The notes under the pieces: model-generated | What the model was told of the DNA's origin: nothing | What the model saw: only the letters and a program-made list of their open reading frames with translations | Databases searched by the model: none | Position numbers and translations under genes: made by a program | Shown here: positions 51,059 through 60,428 of the stretch, piece by piece | Numbering within the stretch: the stretch's first letter is position 1 | How the letters are laid out: the number at the start of each line of letters is the position of its first letter | From: DATLGB01 sp964242305 | GTDB taxonomy: Bacteria > Actinomycetota > Thermoleophilia > Solirubrobacterales > Solirubrobacteraceae | Direction of reading: 5' to 3' | Assembly: GCA_964242305.1 (NCBI GenBank) | Contig: CAXTBB010000008.1 | Coordinates: 62,001 to 126,000 of the forward strand | Length of the DNA stretch: 64,000 bases

Positions 51059-52575
51059 TACGCGCCCCGGCGGCGGAACACCGCGGGGATGGTCTTGAGC
51101 AGGATGGAGAGGTCGAGGCCGACCGACCACCGCTCGAGGTAGAGGAAGTCGAGCCGGACGAGGTCGTCGAAGTCGAGGTCCGAGCGGCCCGAGACCTGCC
51201 ACAGCCCGGTGATGCCGGGCAGCACGAGGTAGCGCTTCTTGTGCCAGTCGGCCAGGCGCTCGAAGTCGCGCTCGGGCAGCGGCCGCGGCCCGACCAGTGA
51301 CATCTGGCCGAGGACGACGTTGAAGAGCTGCGGCAGTTCGTCGAGCGAGTAGCGGCGCAGCCAGCGGCCGACGCGGGTCATGCGCGGGTCGTCGCGGATC
51401 TTGAACAGCGCGCCCGACGCCTCGTTGACGGACTCGAGGTCGGCCTGGAGCTGATCGGCGTCGGAGCGCATGGTGCGGAACTTCAGGCAGCGGAACGAGC
51501 GCCCGCCGATGCCCGGGCGCACCGAGCGGTACAGCACCGGCCCGCGCGACGAGAACGCGACGGCGACCGTCAGCGCCAGGAGCACCGGCGAGAGCAGCAC
51601 GATGAGCACGAGCGCGCCGACCATGTCGAACGCGCGCTTGACGATGTAGTCAAAGCCCTCGAAGACCGGGGGGCGCAGCTCGAACAGCGGCACCGTCGCG
51701 CCAGGAACGAACTCCGCACGGCCGGTGAGGATCCCCATCGTCGTCGGGGCGATGCGGACGTGCACGCCGCGCCGATGGCACTGATCGACCAGTTCCACGG
51801 CGAGCTCCTCCGGGAAGTCCGGGTCGGCCACGATGACCTCCTGGACGCCGTGCTCGTCGAGCACCTGCGGCAGCTCGGCGATCTGCCCCAGCGACCGCAG
51901 GCCGTTGTCGGGCCGCGGCGTCAGCGAGATGAAGCCGAGCATCTCGATGGGGACGTTGACCTCGTCGTGCAGCGCGTGCGCGACAGCCTCGATGTGACCG
52001 CCCGTCCCGACCAGCACCGCGCGGCGCCGGTAGCCGGCCTGCTGCAGCAGCCAGCCCGTCAGCTTCTGATAGCCGAGCCGGATCGAGCCGATGTAGGCCA
52101 GCCCGAAGAAGAAGGTCCCGTAGAAGATGTAGTAGCTCGAGTACTGCGCGCGATCCGTCGTGATCAGCGCGTACACGAGCGCGACCAGCGTCGCCTGGAA
52201 CAGCGCCGTGACGATCTTCGAGAAGCCCGGGCGCGCCGGCCGGTCCGCGTACAGGCCCTCCTTGGCGAACAGCAGCACGAGCAGCAGGAAGGCGAAGGCG
52301 ACGGTGTCCTGCGTCGTCTGCCACGGGACCGCCGTGTTCCACGAGCCCGTCTTGACGATCTGCTTGACCAGGAGGCCCGTGTAGATCGCCATGGTCAGGC
52401 CGGCGAAGTCCAGCACCACGAGGCTGGCGACGCGCAGCAGGCGCCGCAGCGTCTCCAACCGCAGCAGGAACGACAGGACCGGAGGACGGCGGCGCCGCAC
52501 GTCCTGCGCAGGCAGGAAAGCGGGGCCGTGCGCTCCAGACGCCGGCCTGATCTTGGTCTGTGTCCCTTCGCTCAC
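51055..52575 (-). CDS. Exopolysaccharide polyprenyl glycosylphosphotransferase (initiating, second)
   Basis: A 506-residue enzyme that starts chain synthesis on undecaprenyl phosphate. Four to five N-terminal membrane segments are followed by a CoA-binding-like domain (RAVLVGTGGHIEAVAHAL) and the catalytic domain from about 315 with GPVLYRSVRPGIGG, CLKFRTMRSDAD, RRYSLDELPQLFNVVL, LVGPRPLPERD and LPGITGLWQVSGRSDL. This is the WbaP/WcaJ type with all hallmark motifs. It heads a three-gene minus-strand unit with the GT2 and GT-C genes. GTG at 52575 is used; the 62 bp upstream (52576-52637) hold a TATGAG 9 nt before it and a hairpin. Confidence 0.93.
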   Translation of the reverse strand: MSEGTQTKIRPASGAHGPAFLPAQDVRRRRPPVLSFLLRLETLRRLLRVASLVVLDFAGLTMAIYTGLLVKQIVKTGSWNTAVPWQTTQDTVAFAFLLLVLLFAKEGLYADRPARPGFSKIVTALFQATLVALVYALITTDRAQYSSYYIFYGTFFFGLAYIGSIRLGYQKLTGWLLQQAGYRRRAVLVGTGGHIEAVAHALHDEVNVPIEMLGFISLTPRPDNGLRSLGQIAELPQVLDEHGVQEVIVADPDFPEELAVELVDQCHRRGVHVRIAPTTMGILTGRAEFVPGATVPLFELRPPVFEGFDYIVKRAFDMVGALVLIVLLSPVLLALTVAVAFSSRGPVLYRSVRPGIGGRSFRCLKFRTMRSDADQLQADLESVNEASGALFKIRDDPRMTRVGRWLRRYSLDELPQLFNVVLGQMSLVGPRPLPERDFERLADWHKKRYLVLPGITGLWQVSGRSDLDFDDLVRLDFLYLERWSVGLDLSILLKTIPAVFRRRGAY

Positions 52576-52618
52576 GATGTCGTTCTCATACCCCTAACGC
52601 CCTCCGGCATCTGAAGTA

Positions 52619-52633
52619 CCGGGTTTTACCCGG
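52619..52633 (-). terminator. Hairpin just after the UDP-glucuronate decarboxylase-like gene
   Basis: CCGGGT, loop of three, ACCCGG: a 6-bp stem that begins 4 nt after the stop codon at 52638. No strong T-run follows, so it may be a non-canonical terminator separating this gene from the transferase operon downstream. Confidence 0.45.
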
Positions 52634-52637
52634 CGAG

Positions 52638-53585
52638 TCAGACGGCGGCGCCGACGAGCTTCTCGGCCCCGGCTTCTTCGATGGTGCGTTGCAACCCGTC
52701 GCGCAACTCGACCCGCGGCTCCCAGTCGAGCAGGTCGCGCGCCTTGGTGATGTCGGGCTGCCGGATCTGAGGATCGTCGGTTGGCAGCGCCTCGAACACG
52801 ATCTCCGACCGCGACCCGGTCACCTCGATCACCGCGTGCGCGAGATCGAGCAGCGTGAACTCGTTCGGATTGCCGATGTTGACCGGCTCGTGATGCCCGG
52901 ACTCCTGCAACCGGATCATCCCCTCGATCAGATCGCTGACGTACGTAAACGACCGCGTCTGCGATCCGTCCCCGAACACCGTGATCGGCCGGTCCGTCAG
53001 CGCCTGGCGCAAGAACGTCGGGATCGCCCGGCCGTCGTGCGGACGCATCCGCGCCCCGTAGGTGTTGAAGATCCGCATGATCGCCGTGTCGACACCCTGC
53101 TGGCGGTGATACGCCATCGTCAGCGCCTCCGCGTAGCGCTTGGCCTCGTCATAAACGCCGCGCGGCCCGATCGGGTTCACATGGCCCCAATAGGTCTCCG
53201 GCTGCGGATGGACCTTCGGGTCGCCGTAGACCTCGCTGGTGGACGCGATCAAAAAGCGCGCCCGGTGCTGCTTGGCCACCCCCAGCGTGTGATGCGTGCC
53301 ATAGGAACCCACCTTGAGCGTGTGCAACGGCAACCGCAGATAATCGATCGGCGACGCCGGCGACGCGAGGTGATAGACGAAGTCGACCGGCTCCTCGACG
53401 AAGTACGGCTCGATGATGTCGAGATTGAGATGCGTGAACTCCGGGACCCGGATGTGCTCGATGTTGCGCAACGAGCCCGTCTCCAAGTTGTCCACACACA
53501 CGACGCGATGACCCCGGCGCAACAACTCGTCGCAGAGATGCGACCCCAAAAAGCCCGCACCCCCTGTCACAAGGCAGGTAGGCAT
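52638..53585 (-). CDS. UDP-glucuronate decarboxylase-like (UXS) SDR enzyme
   Basis: A 315-residue extended SDR. CLVTGGAGFLGSHLCDELL is the NAD motif. FLIASTSEVYGDPKVHPQPE, YWGHVNPIGPRGVYDEAKRY (catalytic Tyr145/Lys149), RIFNTYGARMRPHDGRAIP and FGDGSQTRSFTYVSDL match UXS closely. It converts UDP-glucuronate to UDP-xylose, so the dehydrogenase at 789 could feed it if that enzyme makes UDP-GlcA. By eye its codons are less GC3-rich than neighbours, as in gmd. The ATG is preceded by a TAGCCT hexamer 7 nt upstream. Confidence 0.92.
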   Translation of the reverse strand: MPTCLVTGGAGFLGSHLCDELLRRGHRVVCVDNLETGSLRNIEHIRVPEFTHLNLDIIEPYFVEEPVDFVYHLASPASPIDYLRLPLHTLKVGSYGTHHTLGVAKQHRARFLIASTSEVYGDPKVHPQPETYWGHVNPIGPRGVYDEAKRYAEALTMAYHRQQGVDTAIMRIFNTYGARMRPHDGRAIPTFLRQALTDRPITVFGDGSQTRSFTYVSDLIEGMIRLQESGHHEPVNIGNPNEFTLLDLAHAVIEVTGSRSEIVFEALPTDDPQIRQPDITKARDLLDWEPRVELRDGLQRTIEEAGAEKLVGAAV

Positions 53586-53592
53586 CGCAGGC

Positions 53593-53598
53593 AGGCTA
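53593..53598 (-). promoter_or_regulatory. Candidate leaderless -10 hexamer (TAGCCT) for the UXS gene
   Basis: On the minus strand TAGCCT is followed by 7 nt and then the ATG at 53585. This is the same spacing as at 12274-12292. It gives the UXS gene its own promoter although the miniprotein gene ends only 18 bp upstream. Confidence 0.5.
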
Positions 53599-53603
53599 AC
53601 GAA

Positions 53604-53786
53604 TCAGCGTGCGCGCGCCGCTCTGAAGTCCTGCTTGGTGACGTCGACCAGCACGTAGGTGCGCTTGGTCAGCCGCTCCGCCTTGCCCTCGCGCTCCAGC
53701 CGCTTGCACGTCACCGGGCACTTCTTGCAGCGCGGGCGGTCCTTGCAGCACTTCTTCTTGACTGTGACCGTGCCGGAGAACGCCAT
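53604..53786 (-). CDS. Cys-rich 60-residue miniprotein
   Basis: A 60-residue basic protein: a short lead, then KKKCCKDRPRCKKCPVTCKR with five Cys (CC-x5-C-x2-C-x3-C), followed by a charged helical end. The Cys spacing suggests a metal site (zinc or iron-sulfur) or disulfides. I recall similar small proteins in actinobacterial genomes but know no function. It shares a 25-bp divergent promoter with a ferritin gene, which hints at a link to metal handling. ATG at 53786 lies 9 nt after the minus-strand TAACAT. Confidence 0.75.
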   Translation of the reverse strand: MAFSGTVTVKKKCCKDRPRCKKCPVTCKRLEREGKAERLTKRTYVLVDVTKQDFRAARAR

Positions 53787-53795
53787 CGAGCACAG

Positions 53796-53805
53796 ATGTT
53801 AGGGT
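53796..53805. promoter_or_regulatory. Back-to-back -10 elements between miniprotein and ferritin
   Basis: In the 25-bp region 53787-53811, plus-strand TAGGGT (53800-53805) is 6 nt before the ferritin ATG and minus-strand TAACAT (53801-53796) is 9 nt before the miniprotein ATG. They share the central TA. Confidence 0.5.
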
Positions 53806-53811
53806 CACCGA

Positions 53812-54307
53812 ATGCCCGCTGACGCCTTCGTTGCCCAGCTCAACGAGCAGATCGCCCACGAGTTCGCCGCTCATCAGCAGTACGTGGCCTGCGCCGTCTA
53901 CTACGACGACGACACCCTTCCCCAGCTCGCGGCGTTCTTCTACCGGCAGGCGGTGGAGGAGCGCGACCACGCGATGATGATGGTCCAGTACCTGCTCGAC
54001 ACCGACGCACCGGTGCGGATTCCCGGCGTCGCCGCACCCATCGTCGAGTTCGCCGACGTCGTCGCCCCCATCTCGCTCGCCCTCGCGCAGGAGAAGCGGG
54101 TGTCGGAGCAGATCAACGCGCTGGCGGCGGTCGCCCGCGCCGAGGGCGACTACTCCAGCGAGCAGTTCATGCAGTGGTTCATCAAGGAGCAGGTCGAGGA
54201 GGTCGCCACCATGAGCGACCTGCTGCGCTGGGCCGAGCGCTCGCGCGACGACGTCAAGGACATCGAGGACTACGTCGCCCGCGAGCAGACGGCCGAGGGG
54301 GGCGACG

Positions 54308-54336
<29 letters not shown>
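53812..54336 (+). CDS. Ferritin (non-haem iron storage protein)
   Basis: A 174-residue ferritin-like protein. The ferroxidase residues of E. coli FtnA appear one position earlier here: Glu16 (AHEFAAHQQY), Glu49 and His52 (VEERDHAMMM), Glu93 (LAQEKRVSEQ), Gln126 and Glu129 (IKEQVEEV). The four-helix bundle is complete and a short Ala/Gly-rich tail follows. It should oxidise Fe(II) and store iron in the cytoplasm. It starts 6 nt after a TAGGGT hexamer. The last 29 bp overlap the end of the convergent selB gene. Confidence 0.93.
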
Positions 54337-55531
<1,195 letters not shown>

Positions 55532-55532
55532 C

Positions 55533-57935
55533 TCAGGCGTGCGAGAGCGCCTCCATGGGCGACATCTTCGCAGCGCGCCGGGCCGGGGCGATGGCGGCGA
55601 GGACGCCCGCCAGGATCGCCACGATCACGAACGTGATCAGCGAGCCGGCGGGCACGGCGTAGGCCAGGCCGGCGTCGCTGAGGGCGGCGACGACGATCGC
55701 GGCCAACCCCAGCCCGAGGGCGATCCCGGTGACGGCGCCCAGCGTGGCCGTGATGATCGACTCGTGGCGGACCATCCGCCGCATCTGGCGCCGGGTCATC
55801 CCGACCGCCCGCAGCATCCCGAGCTCATGCGTGCGCTCGAAGGTCGACAGCACCAGGGTGTTGACGATCCCGAACAGCGACACGATCACGGCCAGCGCGA
55901 GCAGGACGTAGAAGACCGACAAGATCTGGCCGAGCGAGCTCGCCCGGGTGTCGATCCACTTCGCCTCGCTCTGCACCTTCGCGTCGGGGTGCGAGGCCAG
56001 CGCCGCGCGCAGCGACGCGGCCGAGCCGCCCTTGACGAAGGTGATCACACCGCGGTGGTTGTCGAACGCGTGGTCGTAGGCCGGCGTGCCGATCGTGATC
56101 GGCCCGAGGCCCAGCAGGTCGAGCACCGGGGAGTGCTCGATGCCACGCACCGTCAACGGAACGCGCGTGCCCTTGGGCGAGGTCAGCGTGAAGCGGTCCC
56201 CGACGCCGAGCTTGTGCTCGGTCGCCCAGCCGTCGTCCACGATGGCGCCGTCGGCACCCAGCGAACCCGGCACGCGGTCGGACCCGTGCTCCCAGTCGAA
56301 GCGCAGGACGGACGGGAGCGTCTTGGGGTCGACCCCGTTGACGATCTCGACCCCGCCGAACGCCTGGCCGGCGTCCTGGGCGACGCTGGAGACGGTGCGC
56401 ACGCCAGAAGCGTGCGCGACGTCGGCCGCGACCGACGTCGACAGCGGCGACCAGTCGTCCGTGGCGACCACGATGTGGTCGGCGGAGACGCGGCGCTCCA
56501 GGGACTTGGTCGTCGTGTCCTTCAGCCCGGCGCCGACCACGGTGACGACCGTGACCAGCGCGACGCCGATGGTCAGCGCGGCCGCCGTGGCGAACGTCCG
56601 CCCCGGCTGGCGCATCGCGTTGCGGCGCGCGAGGCCGCCGGCCGTGCCGCCGACCGCCTGCGCCGGACGCCCGAGCACGGAGACGACGGAGCGGACGACG
56701 CGACCGACATGGCCGGGTGCCTTGAGCTCCGCCGCGCGCAGCACGGCGACCGGGGGCACGCGCGTCGCCCGCACCGCCGGGATCAGCCCGGCCAGCGTGG
56801 TGACGACGACGCCGACGATCATCGCGACGGCGACCGTCCCGCCGGCCAGCTGCACCGAAGCAGCCGGCAGGCCCATCCCCATCGCGTCGAACAGCGACGT
56901 GATGCCGGACGCCAGGCCGAAGCCGGCAGCGATGCCGAGCACCGACGCGACGACGCCGAGCGCCAGCGCCTCGACGAGCACCGACCGCAGCACCTGGCCG
57001 CGCGAGGCGCCGACCATGCGCAGCAGCCCGAGCTCACGCGACCGCTGGGCGACCGTGATGGACAGGGCGTTGGCGATGGTGAAGCCGCCGACGAGCACCG
57101 CGATGATCCCGAACGCGAGCAGGATGCCGCGGAGGATGTCCACGATCGTGTCCAGGTCGGAGAACTGGTAACGGTCGTTGGCGGCGGCCGACTGCACGGC
57201 GACGTCGGCCGGCAGGGCCTTCGCCAGCGCCGCGCGCAGCGTCGGCGCCGAGACGCCGTCGCGGCCGGCGACGAGGATGTCGTCGTACTGAACTCCGCGG
57301 CCCAGCGCGCGCTGCGCCGTCCCGAGGTCGAACGCCGCCACGCTGGCGCTGCCGAGCGTCTTGACGTTGCCGAACCGTGCCACTCCGACCACGCGGTAGG
57401 GCGCGGTCGTGGCCTCGCTGGCGATCTTGACCGACGCGCCGACCTTCAGCTTCTGGTCGTCGGCCGTCTTCTGGTCGATCACGACCTCGCCGGCGGTGCG
57501 CGCGAAGCGGCCGTCGACGATGCGCAGTGGGTTGAGGGCCTTCGGCGCACGGGCGTCGAGCCCGATGCCGAAGTACGGGCCGGTCCCGACGGGCTTGCCG
57601 TTGCGACCGATGACCTTGGTCTGCTGGTCGAGCACGTCGCCGACGGCGACGCCGACGGAGGGCACCTTGCGCACGCGCTCGAGCACGGACGCGTCGACGC
57701 GCGGGCGCTGGAGCGCGTAGCTCGCGCCCGTCCCGACCTTGAACGCCTGCTTGCCGGACACGACCGCGTCCGTGCCGCTGTAGGCGGCGCTGGACAGGGA
57801 GTCCGTCCCGCGCTGGATGCTGTCGGTGACGGTGAAGGCGGCGGCGACCATGCCGACGCCGAGGACGATGGCGACCATCGTCAGGACGGTGCGGGCCTTG
57901 CGCGCCGCCAGGGCTTTGAGGCCGACGCGGATCAT
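55533..57935 (-). CDS. FtsX/MacB-type ABC transporter permease
   Basis: An 800-residue permease with the duplicated FtsX plan: an N-terminal anchor (LTMVAIVLGVGMVAAAFT), a large extracellular domain, three membrane helices (near 260-400), a second anchor near 455, a second extracellular domain, and a final three-helix FtsX block (FGIVNTLVLSTFERTHELGM, LRAVGMTRRQMRRMVRHES). The ERTHELGMLRAVG and QRSRELGLLRMVG motifs are family hallmarks. Such systems act by mechanotransmission or expel peptides and lipoproteins rather than importing solutes. It starts with ATG in an ATGA overlap with the ATPase gene. Confidence 0.92.
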   Translation of the reverse strand: MIRVGLKALAARKARTVLTMVAIVLGVGMVAAAFTVTDSIQRGTDSLSSAAYSGTDAVVSGKQAFKVGTGASYALQRPRVDASVLERVRKVPSVGVAVGDVLDQQTKVIGRNGKPVGTGPYFGIGLDARAPKALNPLRIVDGRFARTAGEVVIDQKTADDQKLKVGASVKIASEATTAPYRVVGVARFGNVKTLGSASVAAFDLGTAQRALGRGVQYDDILVAGRDGVSAPTLRAALAKALPADVAVQSAAANDRYQFSDLDTIVDILRGILLAFGIIAVLVGGFTIANALSITVAQRSRELGLLRMVGASRGQVLRSVLVEALALGVVASVLGIAAGFGLASGITSLFDAMGMGLPAASVQLAGGTVAVAMIVGVVVTTLAGLIPAVRATRVPPVAVLRAAELKAPGHVGRVVRSVVSVLGRPAQAVGGTAGGLARRNAMRQPGRTFATAAALTIGVALVTVVTVVGAGLKDTTTKSLERRVSADHIVVATDDWSPLSTSVAADVAHASGVRTVSSVAQDAGQAFGGVEIVNGVDPKTLPSVLRFDWEHGSDRVPGSLGADGAIVDDGWATEHKLGVGDRFTLTSPKGTRVPLTVRGIEHSPVLDLLGLGPITIGTPAYDHAFDNHRGVITFVKGGSAASLRAALASHPDAKVQSEAKWIDTRASSLGQILSVFYVLLALAVIVSLFGIVNTLVLSTFERTHELGMLRAVGMTRRQMRRMVRHESIITATLGAVTGIALGLGLAAIVVAALSDAGLAYAVPAGSLITFVIVAILAGVLAAIAPARRAAKMSPMEALSHA

Positions 57936-58627
57936 CGGTCGCTCACGATCTGGCCGTCTTCCAATACGACGACGCGGTCCGCCTGCTCGGCGGCACGGGG
58001 ATCATGGGTGACCATGACGATGGTCTGGCCGTCGTCGTCGACCGCCGAGCGCAGGAGCTCGAGGACGTCGGCGCCGGCCTTGGAGTCGAGGTTGCCCGTC
58101 GGCTCGTCGGCGAACAGGACGGTCGGCCGGGACACCAGCGCGCGGGCGATCGCCACGCGCTGCTGCTGGCCGCCCGACATCTCGGCGGGCTTGTGATCAC
58201 GACGGCCGCTGAGGCCGACGCGGTCGATCAGCGTGTCGAGCGCCTCGGCGTCGACCTTGCGGCCGGCGATGCGCGACGGCAGGAGGATGTTCTCCTCCGC
58301 GGTCAGCGTCGGCAGGAGGTTGAACGCCTGGAAGACGAAGCCGACGTGATCGCGGCGCAGCCGGGTCAGCTTCTTGTCGGACATCGCGGCGATGTCGGCG
58401 CCACCCACGTAGACGTGCCCGCTGGTCGGGCGGTCGAGCCCGGCGAGCAGGTGCATGAGGGTGGACTTGCCCGAGCCGGACGGGCCCATCACGGCCGTGT
58501 ACTGGCCGGGCGGGACGGCGAGGGAGACACCGCGTAAAGCATGGACGGCGCTGTCTCCCTCACCGTATGAACGGGCGAGGGCGACGGCTTCCACGGCGGT
58601 GGCGGAGGGTGCGAGGACAGCGGTCAT
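57932..58627 (-). CDS. ABC transporter ATPase (MacB/LolD-type)
   Basis: A 231-residue ATPase: Walker A GPSGSGKST (48-56), Q-loop FVFQAFNLLPTLTAEEN (98-112), signature MSGGQQQRVAIARAL (150-164), Walker B VLFADEPTGNLDS (170-182) and H-loop VTHDP. The LLPTLTAEEN and ADEPTGNLDS blocks are specific to the MacB/LolD/FtsE branch. It is the partner of the FtsX-type permease. Two kinase-like genes and a response regulator lie close by at 59256-62220, as in antibiotic-response BceRS-AB-like systems, though here they are divergent. Confidence 0.95.
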   Translation of the reverse strand: MTAVLAPSATAVEAVALARSYGEGDSAVHALRGVSLAVPPGQYTAVMGPSGSGKSTLMHLLAGLDRPTSGHVYVGGADIAAMSDKKLTRLRRDHVGFVFQAFNLLPTLTAEENILLPSRIAGRKVDAEALDTLIDRVGLSGRRDHKPAEMSGGQQQRVAIARALVSRPTVLFADEPTGNLDSKAGADVLELLRSAVDDDGQTIVMVTHDPRAAEQADRVVVLEDGQIVSDR

Positions 58628-58660
58628 GGGGAGCCTTTGATTGAAGGTTTCGGCCTGCGA

Positions 58661-59119
58661 TCAGTGCAAGCACGGATCTTCGGACGACGTCACGTCTGCG
58701 ATGCGATTCACGGCGTGGGACAGGGCACCGGCCCGGAGCAGGCCGGCGGTGGCCTCGGCGAGCAGGCCGGCCATGAAGCCGCGCCCCTTCGCAACGGAGA
58801 CCGACGCCCGCAGCTCGGAGGAACCGTCGTATGAGGGCTCGACGTCGTAGCGGACGTCCATGTTCACCGGGCCGCAGGCCGACAGCGTCAGCTGCCGGTT
58901 GTCCGCCTGGTGCACGTGTACGTCGAAGCCGACCCGGACGCCGGCGAGCTTGCCGGAGACGCGGGTGCGGGTGCCGGCGCGCAGGCGGCCGGTGGAGTCG
59001 TCTTCGATGTCGAAGGCGACTGGGGACCACCGGGCGACTGCGTCCGGATCTGTGAGCGCGGCCAGGACGGCTTCGGGAGCCGCACCGGTGTGCGCTGATG
59101 CCGTCCATGTCGTGTTCAT
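58661..59119 (-). CDS. SRPBCC-family (START-like) protein
   Basis: A 152-residue protein of the Bet v1/START-like group: TTWTASAHTGAAPEAVLAAL at the start, PDAVARWSPVAFDIED, VSGKLAGVRVGFDVHVHQAD, and a long C-terminal helix (FMAGLLAEATAGLLRAGALS). These proteins hold a hydrophobic ligand in a deep cavity; the ligand is unknown. ATG at 59119 is used, and one at 59128 would add three residues. It ends 33 bp before the ABC ATPase start. The 136 bp upstream (59120-59255) hold the promoter of the divergent kinase gene and no other feature I can identify. Confidence 0.85.
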   Translation of the reverse strand: MNTTWTASAHTGAAPEAVLAALTDPDAVARWSPVAFDIEDDSTGRLRAGTRTRVSGKLAGVRVGFDVHVHQADNRQLTLSACGPVNMDVRYDVEPSYDGSSELRASVSVAKGRGFMAGLLAEATAGLLRAGALSHAVNRIADVTSSEDPCLH

Positions 59120-59239
59120 GGAGGGCATGCTCCGCCCGCCGGCGTCTCGGCGCATCAGCCGTGGAGGTGAACTTGGGTCCTCCCTGAGGATGACGCGAAG
59201 ATCGTCAGAAGGGAGGGCGGAAGGGCCGGGGGTCGCAGG

Positions 59240-59245
59240 TACCTT
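59240..59245 (+). promoter_or_regulatory. Candidate -10 hexamer (TACCTT) for the kinase-regulator operon
   Basis: TACCTT is 10 nt before the GTG at 59256. It supports that start over an in-frame ATG at 59190. Confidence 0.4.
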
Positions 59246-59255
59246 GGACGGACCG

Positions 59256-60428
59256 GTGCCAGAACGCCTTTCATCCCTGCGCGCGCGCACGCGTGCGGTT
59301 CCTCCGCGCGCCGTCGACGCCGGCCTGGCCACGCTCGTCGTCGTCGGCACCGCGCTCGAGGCGGGCTTCGTCGACGCCTCGCTCGGCGCCCGCGCCGCGG
59401 CGCTGATCCCGGCCGGCATCATCGCCCTCGGCCTGCTCCTTCGCCGCCGCACGCCCATCGGCGCCGCCGTCATCAGCCTCGTCGGCCTGACCGCGGTGCC
59501 GTTCGTGCAGGTCGAGGTCTGGCAGCAGCTCAACGTCCTCTACTTCGGGTTCCTGTTCCTCGTCTACTCGCTGGCGGGTCGCGAGGACGGGCGGCGGCTG
59601 CTGCTCGGCGTCGCGCTCTGCGCGATCGGCCTGGCGGCGTCGACCGTGATCGAGGACGCGCGCCACCCCGCGGGGAACCTGGCCACGGAGCTCCTGGCCG
59701 GCGCCGCCTTCTTCATCGTCGCTCCCGTGCTCGCCGGCCGCCTGCTGCGCAGCCGGCTGCGCCTCAACGACGCGCTGACGGAGAAGGCCGCGCTGGCCGC
59801 CGCCGACCGCCAGGACGCCGCCCGGGAGGCCGTCAACGCCGAGCGCGTGCGGATCGCCTCCGAGCTGCACGACCTCGTCGCCCACGCCCTCGGCGCCATG
59901 ACCATCCAAGCGTCGGCGGCCCGGCGCCTGGCCGCCAAGGACGCCGCGCGCGCGGCCGGCGCCTTCGAGGCGATCGAGACCACCGGCCGCGACGCGCTGG
60001 GCGAGCTGCGCACGCTGCTCGACGTCCTGCGCGACGACGACGACCGCGCCGGCGCCCCCAGCCCGCAGCCGACGCTCGTCGACCTGCCCGGCCTGGTCGA
60101 GCGCGCCCGCCGCCACGGCCTCGGCGTGACCGTCAGCGTCGAGGGCGAGCGTCCCGAGGGCCTGCCCGCGGGCGTGGAGCTGACCGCCTACCGCGTCGTC
60201 CAGGACGCGCTGCGCGCGGCGCGCGAGGAGGGCGGCGCGGACGCGGCGCAGGTGACCGTCCGCTACCGCTCCGACCGCCTCGACGTCGAGGTCAGCGACG
60301 ACGGGGACCGGGTGGCCGACCGCCGCCTGCTCGGCCTGCAGGAGCGCGTGCGGCTGTTCGGCGGGGCCGTCACCCGCGCCGACGGCTCCCTGCACGCGCG
60401 GCTGCCGCTGGAGCGGGTGGGCGCGTGA
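59256..60428 (+). CDS. NarL-type sensor-kinase-like protein with eroded ATP-binding motifs (first)
   Basis: A 390-residue protein with about four to five membrane segments (25-160), a coiled linker, and a HisKA_3-type dimerisation helix with phosphoacceptor His205 (ERVRIASELHDLVAHALGAM). The HATPase-like domain (about 305-390) keeps the fold signs (YRVVQDALRAARE, LLGLQERVRLFGG), but the N-box has no Asn in the expected place and the G1 motif reads DDGDR rather than DxGxG. It may have weak or no kinase activity and depend on its neighbour. It is the first of a three-gene unit with the second kinase-like gene and the response regulator. Confidence 0.85.
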   Translation: MPERLSSLRARTRAVPPRAVDAGLATLVVVGTALEAGFVDASLGARAAALIPAGIIALGLLLRRRTPIGAAVISLVGLTAVPFVQVEVWQQLNVLYFGFLFLVYSLAGREDGRRLLLGVALCAIGLAASTVIEDARHPAGNLATELLAGAAFFIVAPVLAGRLLRSRLRLNDALTEKAALAAADRQDAAREAVNAERVRIASELHDLVAHALGAMTIQASAARRLAAKDAARAAGAFEAIETTGRDALGELRTLLDVLRDDDDRAGAPSPQPTLVDLPGLVERARRHGLGVTVSVEGERPEGLPAGVELTAYRVVQDALRAAREEGGADAAQVTVRYRSDRLDVEVSDDGDRVADRRLLGLQERVRLFGGAVTRADGSLHARLPLERVGA

